64,000 bases of DNA, taken from positions 1 to 64,000 of the forward strand of contig JAHJSQ010000036.1 in the NCBI GenBank assembly GCA_018830325.1, written 5' to 3'. Shown here in pieces: positions 1 to 8,708 of the stretch. How positions within the stretch are numbered: position 1 is the stretch's first letter; each line of letters opens with the position of its first letter. This DNA is from Gammaproteobacteria bacterium. Its GTDB lineage: Bacteria; Pseudomonadota; Gammaproteobacteria; Methylococcales; Methylomonadaceae. The notes beneath the pieces were generated by a model. The model did not search any database and was not told the DNA's origin. It saw only the letters and a program-made list of their open reading frames with translations. A program made the translations under genes and the position numbers.

Positions 1-540
1 CCTTCTCCGCTGCCGCTTTTTGTTTCGCCGCTTCCTCGGCCTTGCGTTTCTCGGCCGCGACACGTTCGGCTTCGGCTTTTTGCTTGGCTGCTTCTTCCGC
101 TTTACGCTTCTCTGCGGCCGATTGTTCAGCCTTTGCCTTCTCCGCTGCCGCTTTTTGTTTCGCCGCTTCCTCGGCCTTGCGTTTCTCGGCCGCGACACGT
201 TCGGCTTCGGCTTTTTGCTTGGCTGCTTCTTCCGCTTTACGCTTCTCCGCGGCCGATTGTTCAGCCTTTGCCTTCTCCGCAGCCGCTTTTTGTTTCGCCG
301 CTTCCTCGGCCTTGCGTTTCTCGGCCGCGACACGTTCGGCTTCGGCTTTTTGCTTGGCTGCTTCTTCCGCTTTACGCTTCTCTGCGGCCACTTGTTCGAC
401 CTTTGCCTTCTCCGCAGCCGCTTTTTGTTTCGCCGCTTCCTCGGCTTTGCGTTTCTCGGACACGACACGTTCGGCTTCGGCTTTTTGTTTGGATGCGTCT
501 TCCGCTTTACGCTTCTCTGCGGCTAATTGTTCGACCTTTA
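1..540. repeat. 135-bp tandem repeat, four units, within tolA
   Basis: Units lie at 1-135, 136-270, 271-405 and 406-540; each starts with CCTTCTCCGC on the plus strand. Units 1 and 2 differ by one base, unit 3 by a handful, and unit 4 is the most diverged. The period of 45 codons keeps the TolA frame, so unit gain or loss would only change the length of the periplasmic helix. A further partial, degenerate unit begins at 541. Copy number may continue beyond the left edge. Confidence 0.95.
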
Positions 541-853
541 GTATTTCGGCAGCCATTTTTTTTTGCTGCTTGACCAATTGCTGTTGTTTAAGCTTTTCGT
601 CCTCTTGCCGCTGAGCCTCTTCTATTTGGCGTTGCGACTCGAAAAGTTTATTTTGTTGCTGTTTCTCCAGTCGCTCCGCCTCAGCCTGAATCAACGACTC
701 ATCGATCACCATCGCTTCAATAATCTCGGGCTCAGGACCTGTCTCAAACACCGGAGATTTCGAATCGAAGCTCAGCATGAATACGCCAAGAAGCAGAACG
801 TGCAGAGCCAAGGCCAGGATAAAAGGCCCGGTTAATTTACGCTTACTAATCAT
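1..853 (-). CDS. tolA: TolA, cell-envelope integrity protein (3' end outside window)
   Basis: TolA links the inner-membrane TolQR motor to outer-membrane Pal/TolB. The reading frame opens with ATG at 853, six bases after tolR, and stays open to the window edge (284 codons), so the C-terminal globular domain is not visible. Residues 1-7 are basic (MISKRKL), followed by one membrane segment at about 8-27 containing a His, as in TolA/TonB anchors. After about residue 55 the protein is an Ala/Lys/Glu-rich helix. From residue about 105 this helix consists of four nearly identical 45-residue units encoded by 135-bp tandem DNA repeats, each containing motifs such as AEKRKAEEAAKQKA. Gene order ybgC-tolQ-tolR-tolA supports the call. 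Long open frames on the opposite strand here are a by-product of the repeat. Confidence 0.93.
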   Translation of the reverse strand, partial: MISKRKLTGPFILALALHVLLLGVFMLSFDSKSPVFETGPEPEIIEAMVIDESLIQAEAERLEKQQQNKLFESQRQIEEAQRQEDEKLKQQQLVKQQKKMAAEILKVEQLAAEKRKAEDASKQKAEAERVVSEKRKAEEAAKQKAAAEKAKVEQVAAEKRKAEEAAKQKAEAERVAAEKRKAEEAAKQKAAAEKAKAEQSAAEKRKAEEAAKQKAEAERVAAEKRKAEEAAKQKAAAEKAKAEQSAAEKRKAEEAAKQKAEAERVAAEKRKAEEAAKQKAAAEK

Positions 854-859
854 ACGTAT

Positions 860-1288
860 TTAATGCTGATAAGGTTGTGTCATTAATCCTACTTTGGGGA
901 CTCCCGCATTTTTTAAGGCCGCCATCGCACTGACAACCTTGCCATAATCGACAAACTGATCGCCTCGAATAAATACTTGTATTGCCGGTTTATCCCTAAG
1001 CACATCGGCAACCGTGGCTGTCATTTCATCAGCCCCCATCACCTGACTTTCCTGTCCTGCCATATCCACATAAAAATGTCCTTCGCGATCGATAGACACG
1101 ATTACCGGCGGATCGTTTTGCTGCTCTGCAGCCTCGGTGTCTGCTTGAGGCAAATCGACTTCGACCCCGGTCTGAAGCATCGGCGCAGTCACCATGAAAA
1201 TAATCAACAACACCAAAGTCACGTCGATGTATGGAACGACATTGATCTCGGCTTTAGGCTTTCTGCGGCCTGATTGTCTACTGCTCAT
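860..1288 (-). CDS. tolR: TolR, ExbD/TolR-family motor protein
   Basis: Inner-membrane partner of TolQ; the TolQR complex uses proton-motive force to energise TolA. The 142-residue length is normal. A basic N-terminus (RRKPK) precedes one membrane segment at about 20-38. Asp22 in the run PYIDVTLVLLIIF matches the essential membrane Asp of the family. A periplasmic domain follows. The ATG overlaps the tolQ stop by four bases (ATGA), implying translational coupling, and tolA follows after six bases. Confidence 0.95.
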   Translation of the reverse strand: MSSRQSGRRKPKAEINVVPYIDVTLVLLIIFMVTAPMLQTGVEVDLPQADTEAAEQQNDPPVIVSIDREGHFYVDMAGQESQVMGADEMTATVADVLRDKPAIQVFIRGDQFVDYGKVVSAMAALKNAGVPKVGLMTQPYQH

Positions 1289-1962
1289 TGACTGTGCGCC
1301 TGCCTTTGCAATAAAACGACAAATTCATCGATAAAGAGTTCATACCGCCCGATCAAACGATCCAAACGACTGGCAAAACGGTTGTAGGCAATTACAGCAG
1401 GAATAGCTGCAAACAAACCCATCGCAGTGGCTATCAATGCCTCGGCAATGCCCGGAGCGACTTGAGCCAAAGTTGCTTGTTGCACATTACCCAATGAACG
1501 AAATGAATTCATGATTCCCCAAACCGTTCCGAATAAACCGACATACGGACTAATCGATCCGACCGTCGCCAAAAAAGGCAAATGTTCGTCGAGTCTTTCC
1601 AGCTCCCGGTTTAACTCAATCTTCATCGCGCGCTGCGCATTCTCGACTTGAACTTCGGGATCAATACCGGATTTTTGCCGCATTCTCGAATACTCTCGGT
1701 AACCCGCCAGAAAAATTTTCTCGATGCCTTCCGGTTCGAAATCGGCATCGGTTAGTCTTTTGTATAAATCGCTAAGCTCGACACCCGACCAAAATTCCTC
1801 TTCAAATTCATCCGCAATATCGGCCGCTTTAGCAAGCTCTCTGGTTTTCGAAAAAATATAAGTCCAAGAAACAACTGACGCGACAACTAAGATCAACATC
1901 ACCAGTTGAACAATAAAACTGGCTTCTTTAATTAAATGGAACAAGGATAAATCAGCATTCAT
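1285..1962 (-). CDS. tolQ: TolQ, MotA/ExbB-family proton channel
   Basis: Forms the proton channel with TolR in the inner membrane. The product has 225 residues with three hydrophobic segments (about 15-37, 130-155, 170-195). The conserved stretch before the second segment (TVGSISPYVGLFGTVWGIM) and the third-helix run IAEALIATAMGLFAAIPAV are typical of ExbB/TolQ. The ATG lies inside the end of ybgC (11-base overlap), and the gene overlaps tolR by four bases. Confidence 0.96.
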   Translation of the reverse strand: MNADLSLFHLIKEASFIVQLVMLILVVASVVSWTYIFSKTRELAKAADIADEFEEEFWSGVELSDLYKRLTDADFEPEGIEKIFLAGYREYSRMRQKSGIDPEVQVENAQRAMKIELNRELERLDEHLPFLATVGSISPYVGLFGTVWGIMNSFRSLGNVQQATLAQVAPGIAEALIATAMGLFAAIPAVIAYNRFASRLDRLIGRYELFIDEFVVLLQRQAHSQ

Positions 1963-2356
1963 TATGTAATGACTCTAATAAAATGTCAGGTATGGCTTTT
2001 GGCCTCATGTTTTTGGAATCCAAGCAAGCGATACGCACCGTTCCGGTACATAACACATCGCTTCCCCGGGTAATGGTTTGCTCGAATATTAGACTGGCTT
2101 TTTTAGCTGAAGTCACTACGGCGCTGACATTTATTTGTTCGTTAAAGCGCACGGGCATTAAATAATCGATCTGAACCGAGCGTACAACGAAAATAATTCC
2201 TTGCTCGTCGATCAAGCGATCTTGCTCAAACCCCATTGAGCGCAGCATTTCGGTTCGCGCCCGCTCGAAAAACTTCAAATAATTCGCATAGAAAACGACG
2301 CCCCCGGCATCGGTATCCTCATAATAAACCCGAACGGGCCAATTGAATGTTTGCAT
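1952..2356 (-). CDS. ybgC: YbgC-type acyl-CoA thioesterase
   Basis: A hotdog-fold thioesterase that is the usual first gene of the tol-pal operon. The product has 134 residues, the normal length. The signature YYEDTDAGGVVFYANYL lies near the N-terminus, with Asp16 at the catalytic position by comparison with E. coli YbgC. It overlaps tolQ by 11 bases. A long GCAGTTA heptamer array ends about 55 bases upstream of its start and could affect transcription from ruvB into the tol genes. Confidence 0.94.
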   Translation of the reverse strand: MQTFNWPVRVYYEDTDAGGVVFYANYLKFFERARTEMLRSMGFEQDRLIDEQGIIFVVRSVQIDYLMPVRFNEQINVSAVVTSAKKASLIFEQTITRGSDVLCTGTVRIACLDSKNMRPKAIPDILLESLHNEC

Positions 2357-2411
2357 AGGGATGATTGTTTAGGGACTATTTGAGATGCAAAAGCATGAAC
2401 GAGAGCTGAAG

Positions 2412-2554
2412 GCAGTTAGCAGTTAGCAGTTAGCAGTTAGCAGTTAGCAGTTAGCAGTTAGCAGTTAGCAGTTAGCAGTTAGCAGTTAGCAGTTACCAGT
2501 TAGCAGTTAGCAGTTAGCAGTTAGCAGTTAGCAGTTAGCAGTTAGCAGTTAGCA
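2412..2554. repeat. GCAGTTA heptanucleotide tandem array, about 20 copies
   Basis: About 143 bases of perfect 7-base periodicity (unit GCAGTTA) with a single G-to-C change near 2496. It fills most of the gap between the ruvB stop (2606) and the ybgC start (2356). Such homogeneous arrays are prone to slipped-strand length change. It is not in a coding region, so any effect would be on transcription or mRNA. A degenerate run with the same period occurs at 17154-17181. Confidence 0.97.
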
Positions 2555-2605
2555 AAATGATGAGGCATATAATACAGTTATCAAGCCCTAATTTCCTCTT
2601 TCCCC

Positions 2606-3640
2606 TCAAGTAAACAACTCGTCGGTCGCGCCCATTTGCACCGGCGGCTGCAAGCCGAAATGCAGATAAGCGTTCTGCGTTACGACTCGCCCTCTGGGCG
2701 TGCGCATGATAAAGCCTTGCTGTAATAAATACGGCTCCAGCACATCTTCGATCGTGCCTCGCTCTTCGCTGATCGCGGCGGCCAATGTATCTAGCCCTAC
2801 CGGGCCGCCAGCAAAATTGTCGATCATCGTTCTAAGCAATTTTCTATCCAATGCATCAAAGCCGTTATTATCGACCTTGAGCATCGCCAGCGCTTCGCCG
2901 GCGATTTGTTCGGAAACCTTGCCGTCGCCTTTGACTTCTGCGAAATCGCGCACGCGCCGCAATAATCGATTGGCAATGCGCGGAGTTCCCCTCGAACGGC
3001 GTGCGATTTCATGAGCACCTGCCGATTCGATTACAATTTTCAGTAAATTTGCCGAACGCGTCACAATGGCCGCCAATTCCTCGACCGTATAAAATTCGAG
3101 CCGCTGCACGATGCCGAAACGGTCGCGCAACGGCGATGTCAAAAGACCTGCGCGCGTCGTCGCGCCGACCAGCGTGAACGGCGGCAGATCAAGCTTGATC
3201 GACCGGGCCGCGGGACCTTCACCGATCATAATATCGATTTGATAATCCTCCATCGCCGGATACAGCACTTCTTCGACCATTGGACTCAAACGGTGAATTT
3301 CGTCAATGAACAAGACATCATGCGCCTCGAGGTTGGTCAACAATGCCGCAAGATCTCCGGCTTTGTCGAGCACCGGCCCCGAAGTCTGACGAATATGCAC
3401 ATTCATTTCGGCGGCGATGATGTTGGCCAAGGTGGTTTTACCAAGGCCCGGCGGCCCGAAAATCAGAACATGATCCAATGCTTCCTTACGTCCGAGCGCG
3501 GCCCGGATAAAGATATCCATCTGCGTCCGCAGTTCTTGCTGGCCGACATAATCCTGTAAACGCTTAGGCCGAATCGCTCGATCCTGGCGCTCTTCATCAT
3601 TGCTACCTTCGGCGCTGATCAAGCGGTCGCTTTGAATCAT
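2606..3640 (-). CDS. ruvB: RuvB, Holliday-junction branch-migration helicase
   Basis: AAA+ hexameric motor that drives branch migration with RuvA. The product has 344 residues. Walker A is GPPGLGKTT (62-70), Walker B lies within FIDEIHRL (about 111-118), sensor 1 is VGATTRAG, and the arginine-finger/sensor 2 region is TSPLRDRFG. The C-terminal winged-helix domain contains [19 protein letters not shown]. It overlaps ruvA by four bases (ATGA) in the order ruvC-ruvA-ruvB. Confidence 0.98.
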   Translation of the reverse strand: MIQSDRLISAEGSNDEERQDRAIRPKRLQDYVGQQELRTQMDIFIRAALGRKEALDHVLIFGPPGLGKTTLANIIAAEMNVHIRQTSGPVLDKAGDLAALLTNLEAHDVLFIDEIHRLSPMVEEVLYPAMEDYQIDIMIGEGPAARSIKLDLPPFTLVGATTRAGLLTSPLRDRFGIVQRLEFYTVEELAAIVTRSANLLKIVIESAGAHEIARRSRGTPRIANRLLRRVRDFAEVKGDGKVSEQIAGEALAMLKVDNNGFDALDRKLLRTMIDNFAGGPVGLDTLAAAISEERGTIEDVLEPYLLQQGFIMRTPRGRVVTQNAYLHFGLQPPVQMGATDELFT

Positions 3641-4242
3641 TTCGCTGCCCCTTGCAGAGCTAATCTGATGATGTCCTCACAACTTTTGCCTTCGGCAGGA
3701 ATCGCGCGAACCATTCGCCCCGCATCTTGCGGTTTGTAACCCAACGCGCATAACGCGCTAATCGCCTCCTGAATCGGCTGCGCGGCAATCGTCGGTAATA
3801 TCGTCTCGCCACTTTCGGCCGAAGCCGACGAACCGCCCAATTCGGGTAAGCGGTCGCGCATTTCGACGATTAAGCGCTCGGCAGTCTTTTTACCGACTCC
3901 GGGCAAGCGCACTAAAGACTGAGTATCGTTATTGTGAATACAACGATGAAACTCTTCGGCGCTTTGGCCCGACAAGATCGTCAAGGCCAATTTCGGCCCG
4001 ACACCGTTAACTTTGATCAAGGTTCTGAACATCAAACGATCGGATTCGGACGCAAAACCGAATAGGATATGCGCGTCTTCCCTTACAACTAGATGCGTGA
4101 ACAACTTGACCTCTTCACCGAGTTTGGGCAAGTTGTAAAACGTCGTCATCGGCGCTTCGACTTCATAGCCGACGCCATTGACATCGATCACCAATACCGG
4201 CGGCGCCTTACTCGCCAGCTTCCCCCGCAAATAACCGATCAT
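3637..4242 (-). CDS. ruvA: RuvA, Holliday-junction-binding subunit
   Basis: Tetramer that binds the four-way junction and recruits RuvB. The start MIGYLRGKL at 4242 matches the family start and overlaps the ruvC stop by four bases; a longer frame upstream lies inside ruvC. The product has 201 residues: OB fold (1-63), two helix-hairpin-helix motifs ([13 protein letters not shown] and [13 protein letters not shown], about 78-125), a flexible linker rich in Ser/Ala/Gly, and the RuvB-binding C-terminal domain (about 155-201). Confidence 0.97.
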   Translation of the reverse strand: MIGYLRGKLASKAPPVLVIDVNGVGYEVEAPMTTFYNLPKLGEEVKLFTHLVVREDAHILFGFASESDRLMFRTLIKVNGVGPKLALTILSGQSAEEFHRCIHNNDTQSLVRLPGVGKKTAERLIVEMRDRLPELGGSSASAESGETILPTIAAQPIQEAISALCALGYKPQDAGRMVRAIPAEGKSCEDIIRLALQGAAK

Positions 4243-4739
4243 CCGGGCACTCCGAGCCGAAGACGTTGCGCGGTTTGCTGGTAATGCGCATGACACAGGC
4301 AAATCCCAAGAGCATCGCCGGCATCGATTTGCATGTCGCCTTGTAAATTTAACAGAATTTTAACCATGTGCTGAACCTGCGCTTTTTCGGCATTACCTTT
4401 ACCGACCAAGGCCTGCTTGACCTGCCTGGCCGCATACTCATAAACCGGCAAACCGGCCGCCTGTACCGCGCAGATAGCCGCACCCCGGGCCTGGCCCAAT
4501 TTAAGTGCCGAATCTGCATTTTTATGCATGAAGACCTGTTCTATCGCCATTTGGTCGGGCCGGTAGAGCTCGACCACCTGGACCAGTCCTTCGAAAATGA
4601 GTTTCAACCGGTCCGGAAAATAATCCGAACCGACCCTGATACTACCGCTGGCAATATATTTCGCGCCACGGGACGTATCCTCGATGATCCCGTAACCGGT
4701 GATGCGAGACCCCGGGTCTATACCTAAAATTTTGGTCAC
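4239..4739 (-). CDS. ruvC: RuvC, Holliday-junction resolvase
   Basis: Endonuclease that resolves the RuvAB-bound junction. GTG at 4739 ([16 protein letters not shown]) matches the usual RuvC N-terminus. A TTG at 4772 would add 11 unconserved residues, so GTG is preferred, although no strong ribosome site is visible for either. Acidic catalytic residues are visible in GIDPGS, AIEQVF and DAGDALGIC, in the RNase H-like arrangement. The product has 166 residues. First gene of ruvCAB. Confidence 0.95.
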   Translation of the reverse strand: MTKILGIDPGSRITGYGIIEDTSRGAKYIASGSIRVGSDYFPDRLKLIFEGLVQVVELYRPDQMAIEQVFMHKNADSALKLGQARGAAICAVQAAGLPVYEYAARQVKQALVGKGNAEKAQVQHMVKILLNLQGDMQIDAGDALGICLCHAHYQQTAQRLRLGVPG

Positions 4740-4816
4740 TAAGTAATGATATCGGTTGCGGGTGAACGGCAAAAAAGTTTTTTCATTCGAAAAATACTAA
4801 AGAGAAAACCCTATTA

Positions 4817-5233
4817 GGAACGAGCATGAAATAACTTAGACAACTGTTGGAAGGGGGTTCGGTGGCTCGATTGACAGGTGTCTGCGGCAGGGCAGATTTT
4901 TGCTCCTGCAAAATCTGCATTCACACCATCCATGGCGTTTGCAGATTTTTGCTCCTGCAAAATCTGCATTCATGCCATCCATGGCAATCAGATTCCGCCG
5001 TCAAGCCTACAGGGACGTATTCACCCAGCACCTAAATTCCATAGCCCTTTGGCTATGATAACTATCTCGCATAATTCATCCAGCACCTAAATAAACCATG
5101 ATTTTGAATCATTGCCAAAGACCTATGGAATTTAGGCGCTGGATTTAGGTGCTGGGTTCACGACGCCCTGTCAAGCGAGTCACTGAACCTCCGCAAAGCC
5201 TACTACTCGTAAAAGTTATTTTGTACATATTCC
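4817..5233. mobile_element. Family A element A1 (MITE-like), with nested family B
   Basis: A non-coding element flanked by TTA duplications (4814-4816 and 5234-5236). Its ends are imperfect inverted repeats of about 22 bp (AGGAACGAGCATGAAATAAC against AGGAATATGTACAAAATAAC). Inside are two tandem hairpin modules (GCAGATTTTTGCTCC then TGCAAAATCTGC, near 4893-4920 and 4940-4970), inner inverted arms (GGTTCGGTGGCTCG against GGTTCAGTGACTCG), and the core GCCTACAGGGACGTATTCA interrupted by element B1. The same ends bound A3 at 29474-29786 in opposite orientation. It encodes no protein. Confidence 0.8.
5024..5156. mobile_element. Family B element B1, compound copy inside A1
   Basis: Bounded by CCCAGCACCTAAATT at the left and AATTTAGGTGCTGGG-type sequence at the right, with TTCA duplicated on each side (5020-5023, 5157-5160). 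It is 133 bp because a second B-like unit (about 5080-5142, ends CCAGCACCTAAAT and ATTTAGGCGCTGG) lies within its right half. An internal hairpin, CATAGCC then GGCTATG, is present. Confidence 0.78.
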
Positions 5234-5236
5234 TTA

Positions 5237-5590
5237 CTGTGAAAGATCGTAAATTATGATTCATTATCTAATTTTTCGATATGCAAAACCCCGTTCTGGC
5301 AATGCCGGCTCCGGAGAGGGTGCGGTTGCTCGATCGACAGGCGTCGGCGTGAATGCAGATTTTTGCTCCATGCAAAATCTGCATTCACGCCGTCCTTGGC
5401 GTTCGAGCTGCCGGCCATCGAGCCTACAGGGACGTATTCACCCAGCACCTAAATTCCATAGCCCTTTGGCTATGATAACTATCTCGCATAATTTAGGTGC
5501 TGGGTTCACGGCGTCCTGTCGGGCGAGTGACCGCACTCTCCCACCAGAGAACTTTCATTTGCCGGGGCGATGGCCAGGCCTTCATGAACG
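5237..5590. mobile_element. Family A element A2 with nested family B
   Basis: Belongs to the subtype that begins CTGTGAAAG and ends near TTCATGAACG, as do A4 and A5. It is flanked by TTA at 5234-5236 and 5591-5593. The left TTA is also the right duplication of A1, so the two elements abut. Inner arms read GGTGCGGTTGCTCGATCGAC and GTCGGGCGAGTGACCGC. It carries one GCAGATTTTTGC hairpin and the core interrupted by B2. It lies between ruvC and yebC and shows no coding potential. Confidence 0.75.
5441..5504. mobile_element. Family B element B2, complete 64-bp MITE-like copy
   Basis: Perfect 15-bp terminal inverted repeats (CCCAGCACCTAAATT and its complement AATTTAGGTGCTGGG) flank an internal CATAGCC-GGCTATG hairpin. 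TTCA is duplicated at 5437-5440 and 5505-5508. Elements A4 and A5 carry the same core uninterrupted (GACGTATTCACGG), which shows the pre-insertion site. Confidence 0.85.
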
Positions 5591-5622
5591 TTAGGAAAAT
5601 AGACTTATGAATCGGAAAGCGA

Positions 5623-6375
5623 TCAACCGACGGACATTTGCTCCATGATTTCATCGCTGATATCGGCATTCGAATAGACGTTTTGCACATCGTCCAAATC
5701 TTCGAGCCGGTCGATCAGCCGCATCAACTTTTCGGCTTCCTCTGCGTTCAACTCGGCACTGGTCGAAGGCTGCATCGTTATCTCGGAATTTTCCGGCTTG
5801 AAATCTTTTGCAATCAACGCTTCCTTAACGTCCATATAACTCTCCGGTGCCGTGATGACGTCGATAGACCCGTCTTCGTTGGTTACGACATCATCGGCTC
5901 CGGCTTCGAGAGCTGCTTCAATCACCGCATCTTCATCGACCGAATCCGGAAAACTGATAATGCCGACTTTGTTGAACAAATAAGCTACCGAACCGTCGGT
6001 ACCGAGATTACCGCCCGCCTTACTGAAGGCATGGCGCACCTCGCCGACCGTACGATTGCGATTATCGGTCAAACAATCGACCATGATCGCAACACCGGCC
6101 GGTCCGTAGCCTTCATAGCGCACTTCCTCGTAATTTTCAGCTTCCAGCGCTCCGGTTGCTTTTTTGATCGTATTGTCGATCGTATCGCGCTTCATATTGG
6201 CGCCCAGCGCCTTATCGATCGCGGTGCGCAAGGTCGGATTCGAAGCCGGATCGCCGCCGCCCGCCTTTGCCGCAACTGAAATTTCACGAATCATTTTGGT
6301 AAAAATTTTGCCGCGCTTAGCATCCTGCCCGGCCTTCCTATGCTTGATATTTGCCCATTTACTGTGTCCAGCCAT
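5623..6375 (-). CDS. yebC: YebC/PmpR-family translation/transcription regulator
   Basis: The product has 250 residues and opens with [20 protein letters not shown], the invariant start of the YebC/PmpR family (TACO1-related). The three-domain layout is complete. Family members are described as DNA-binding regulators, and some act in translation at proline-rich stretches; which role applies here cannot be told. Gammaproteobacteria usually carry yebC just upstream of ruvC, as here, but in this window two repeat elements (A1, A2) separate them. Confidence 0.93.
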   Translation of the reverse strand: MAGHSKWANIKHRKAGQDAKRGKIFTKMIREISVAAKAGGGDPASNPTLRTAIDKALGANMKRDTIDNTIKKATGALEAENYEEVRYEGYGPAGVAIMVDCLTDNRNRTVGEVRHAFSKAGGNLGTDGSVAYLFNKVGIISFPDSVDEDAVIEAALEAGADDVVTNEDGSIDVITAPESYMDVKEALIAKDFKPENSEITMQPSTSAELNAEEAEKLMRLIDRLEDLDDVQNVYSNADISDEIMEQMSVG

Positions 6376-6426
6376 TGCGTCTCTCTAAAACTTTTAAAAC
6401 GGCGGATTTTAACATTTCGCCATCAG

Positions 6427-7068
6427 TTAAGAAATATAATCCAACACACCAAGCAACGACGCATCGTCAACGTAATAATCAGCGTGCTCCCGAACTTTAG
6501 GCCGGTCGACTACACCGCCGAAACCGATAAAACATGCTCCGGCCTGCTTCGCTTCCAAGTCGGTATTGCCGTCGCCGACCATTGCCAGCGACAAGCCATT
6601 CTGTTTTAAACGCTTACAGATTTCGGCTTTACCGCCGGCTCTAGCTAAAACCGAGTCGCGGTCGAAATCGATATAAGTCCCGTCTTCATTAAAAAAAACA
6701 TCGACCGCATTTACATGACTCTCCGGCACATTCAAAAAAGCCGCCATCGGTAAAATAGACTGTCGAATGCCGCCGCTAACGATATAGACTTCGCGGCAAT
6801 CGGCGCGTAATCTGGCAAATAATTCGGTAACGCCGTCGACGATTTCGCTTAGATATCGCTCGGCCAGCCAGTCGATCGCCGCTCGGTCCGGCTTGATCAA
6901 ATCCAAACGTTGTCCATACACGGCCTCCAGCGGCACTTCGCCATTCATCGCTGCATCGGTCAATTTAGCAATGGCATCGCCTTGCCCTAAGCGCGCGGCC
7001 AACTCGTCAATGCCTTCAATCCGACTCAAGGTGCTGTCGAAATCGAAACAAATTCGATCGAATCTCAT
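6427..7068 (-). CDS. HAD-family phosphoserine phosphatase-like (SerB type)
   Basis: Probable last step of serine synthesis, phosphoserine to serine. The ATG at 7068 gives 213 residues and overlaps the serA stop by four bases; an in-frame start further upstream lies within serA. HAD motifs are DFDST (9-13, nucleophile Asp), VSGG (motif II), the Lys of GGKAE (motif III) and GDGNTD (motif IV). It lacks the N-terminal ACT domain of E. coli SerB. The coupling with serA supports phosphoserine as substrate; another HAD phosphatase activity is possible. Confidence 0.85.
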   Translation of the reverse strand: MRFDRICFDFDSTLSRIEGIDELAARLGQGDAIAKLTDAAMNGEVPLEAVYGQRLDLIKPDRAAIDWLAERYLSEIVDGVTELFARLRADCREVYIVSGGIRQSILPMAAFLNVPESHVNAVDVFFNEDGTYIDFDRDSVLARAGGKAEICKRLKQNGLSLAMVGDGNTDLEAKQAGACFIGFGGVVDRPKVREHADYYVDDASLLGVLDYIS

Positions 7069-8648
7069 AAAATAATCTGCGTCGCTTGGAAAACCGCCGG
7101 CACATCGCACAACTGTCCCAGTATTTCATCGGTTAAAGGCTCGGAAATGCTGATTACCGCCATGGCACGCTCCTCTTCGTCAGCCGCACTCACCTCCATG
7201 CGAGTGATATTGATATTGGAATTGCCGAGTACCGCACTGATGGCCGAAATGACACCTGGCTTGTCATCGTGACGAGTCACAATCAGCGTACCTTCGGGAG
7301 CGACTTCTATTTCGAAGCGATCGATTTGAACCAGGCGCGGATGCGATTCGCCGAGTAGCGTTCCGGACAAGGCAATCGATTGATCTCCACAAAAACCGGT
7401 AACTTTGACCAACGACAAATAATCGTGTGTTTCCTCGGTTTTCGACTCGACTAAGGCGATACCTTGCCGTTTGGCGATTTTCTCGGCATTGACCCGATTA
7501 ACAGGGGTCGACAACTTACCGGCCAACAAACCGACCAAGGCCTCGACCGATACCGGACGAGCCTCGACTTCGGACGCCTTGCCCAATAAAGCAACCTCGA
7601 CCCGTTCGATCGGCTTCGTCGCCAAGTTGGCCAAGACCTTGCCGAGGATATTGGCCAATCTCATAAACTGGCTGGCTTTTTTTAACTGCTCGGCAGACAT
7701 CCTCGGCAAATTGAGCGCATTGACCGCCTCGCCGGTCGTTAAATAGGTCACGGCCTGGCGTGCGATTTCGACACTGACCGCGACTTGAGCTTCACTGGTC
7801 GACGCGCCCAGATGCGGCGTAAAAACAATATTATCCAACGCCAACAACGGCGAATTGACCGGCGGTTCATGTTCGTAAACATCCAACGCCGCTCCGGCGA
7901 TATCATTATTGATGAGCGCATCGTAAAGAGCGGCTTCGTCGATCAAACCGCCTCGGGCGCAGTTAACCAGCATCGAACTCTTTTTCATTCGAGCCAATTG
8001 GTTGCGCCCGATGATGTTTTTGGTTTTTTCGATCAACGGACAATGCAAGGTCAAATAATCGGCCTTTTCAATCAACTCGTCGAGATCGACCGGTTTAACG
8101 CCATAACTTTCGAAGATTTCCGGGGTAACGAACGGATCGTATGCGATGACCTGCATTCCCAATCCTAAAGCCCGTTGAGAAACGATGCGCCCAATCGTGC
8201 CGAAGCCGAGTATCGATAGCGTCTTATGCGCCACCTCGGAGCCCATTAATTTGGAACGCTCCCATTTCCCTGCGCGAATCGAACGGTCGGCAAACGGCAA
8301 ATGACGACTCAGCGACAACAAATGCGCGATCGCCAGCTCGGCGGTAGTCGTCGCATTGGCATCGGGCGTATTCATAACGATGACGCCTTGTTCGGTTGCG
8401 GCGGCCAAATCGACATTATCGACGCCGATACCGGCGCGACCGACAACTTTCAAACGTGAAGCCGCTTTGAGAACTTTCTCGGTCACTTTTGTATCGCTAC
8501 GAATCAACAAGGCATCGAAATCGCCGATTATTTCGCAAAGACCGTCTTCGTTAAGTCCGGTTTCGATATGAATATGAATATCGTCTCGATCATTCAAATA
8601 GTTAATGCCGGCTTCAGCCAGCTTGTCGGAGATGAGTATTTTGTACAT
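7065..8648 (-). CDS. serA: D-3-phosphoglycerate dehydrogenase (long form)
   Basis: Catalyses the first committed step of phosphorylated serine synthesis. ATG at 8648 (MYKILISDKL) is preferred over a TTG three codons upstream. The 527-residue product is the long form: substrate/nucleotide domain about 1-310 with GFGTIGRIV (Rossmann loop) and catalytic R/E/H in NCARGG, DVYEHEPP and TPHLGAST, then an intervening domain (about 315-450) and a C-terminal ACT domain (about 455-527) that usually mediates serine feedback. It overlaps the following phosphatase gene. Confidence 0.96.
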   Translation of the reverse strand: MYKILISDKLAEAGINYLNDRDDIHIHIETGLNEDGLCEIIGDFDALLIRSDTKVTEKVLKAASRLKVVGRAGIGVDNVDLAAATEQGVIVMNTPDANATTTAELAIAHLLSLSRHLPFADRSIRAGKWERSKLMGSEVAHKTLSILGFGTIGRIVSQRALGLGMQVIAYDPFVTPEIFESYGVKPVDLDELIEKADYLTLHCPLIEKTKNIIGRNQLARMKKSSMLVNCARGGLIDEAALYDALINNDIAGAALDVYEHEPPVNSPLLALDNIVFTPHLGASTSEAQVAVSVEIARQAVTYLTTGEAVNALNLPRMSAEQLKKASQFMRLANILGKVLANLATKPIERVEVALLGKASEVEARPVSVEALVGLLAGKLSTPVNRVNAEKIAKRQGIALVESKTEETHDYLSLVKVTGFCGDQSIALSGTLLGESHPRLVQIDRFEIEVAPEGTLIVTRHDDKPGVISAISAVLGNSNINITRMEVSAADEEERAMAVISISEPLTDEILGQLCDVPAVFQATQIIL

Positions 8649-8699
8649 GGATGTCAATATCTTGAAATGGGGCTCAGAAAGTGCATAGCTTAACAGCTT

Positions 8700-8708
8700 T
8701 GCTATAAT
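8700..8708 (+). promoter_or_regulatory. Extended -10 promoter candidate (TGCTATAAT)
   Basis: TGC followed by TATAAT at 8703-8708 matches an extended sigma-70 -10 element, about 90 bases upstream of the tlpA-like gene in the gap divergent from serA. No good -35 box is visible at 17 bases, which is tolerated with a TGn extension. Confidence 0.4.

Noticed and set aside
1..540. Possible CRISPR-like direct repeats
   Set aside because: Units are contiguous without spacers and encode part of TolA.
20..614. Three long overlapping plus-strand open frames of low-complexity Phe/Leu/Ser/Ala sequence
   Set aside because: They lie opposite the repeated Ala/Lys/Glu codons of tolA; the 135-bp unit is divisible by three, so all frames stay open. 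The minus-strand frame has the TolA anchor and operon context.
4740..4772. TTG start for ruvC
   Set aside because: Adds 11 residues not typical of RuvC; the GTG at 4739 matches the usual N-terminus.
4847..5594. Short open frames across the repeat elements between ruvC and yebC
   Set aside because: They run through family A and B repeats, have no ribosome sites, and reappear wherever those repeats occur.
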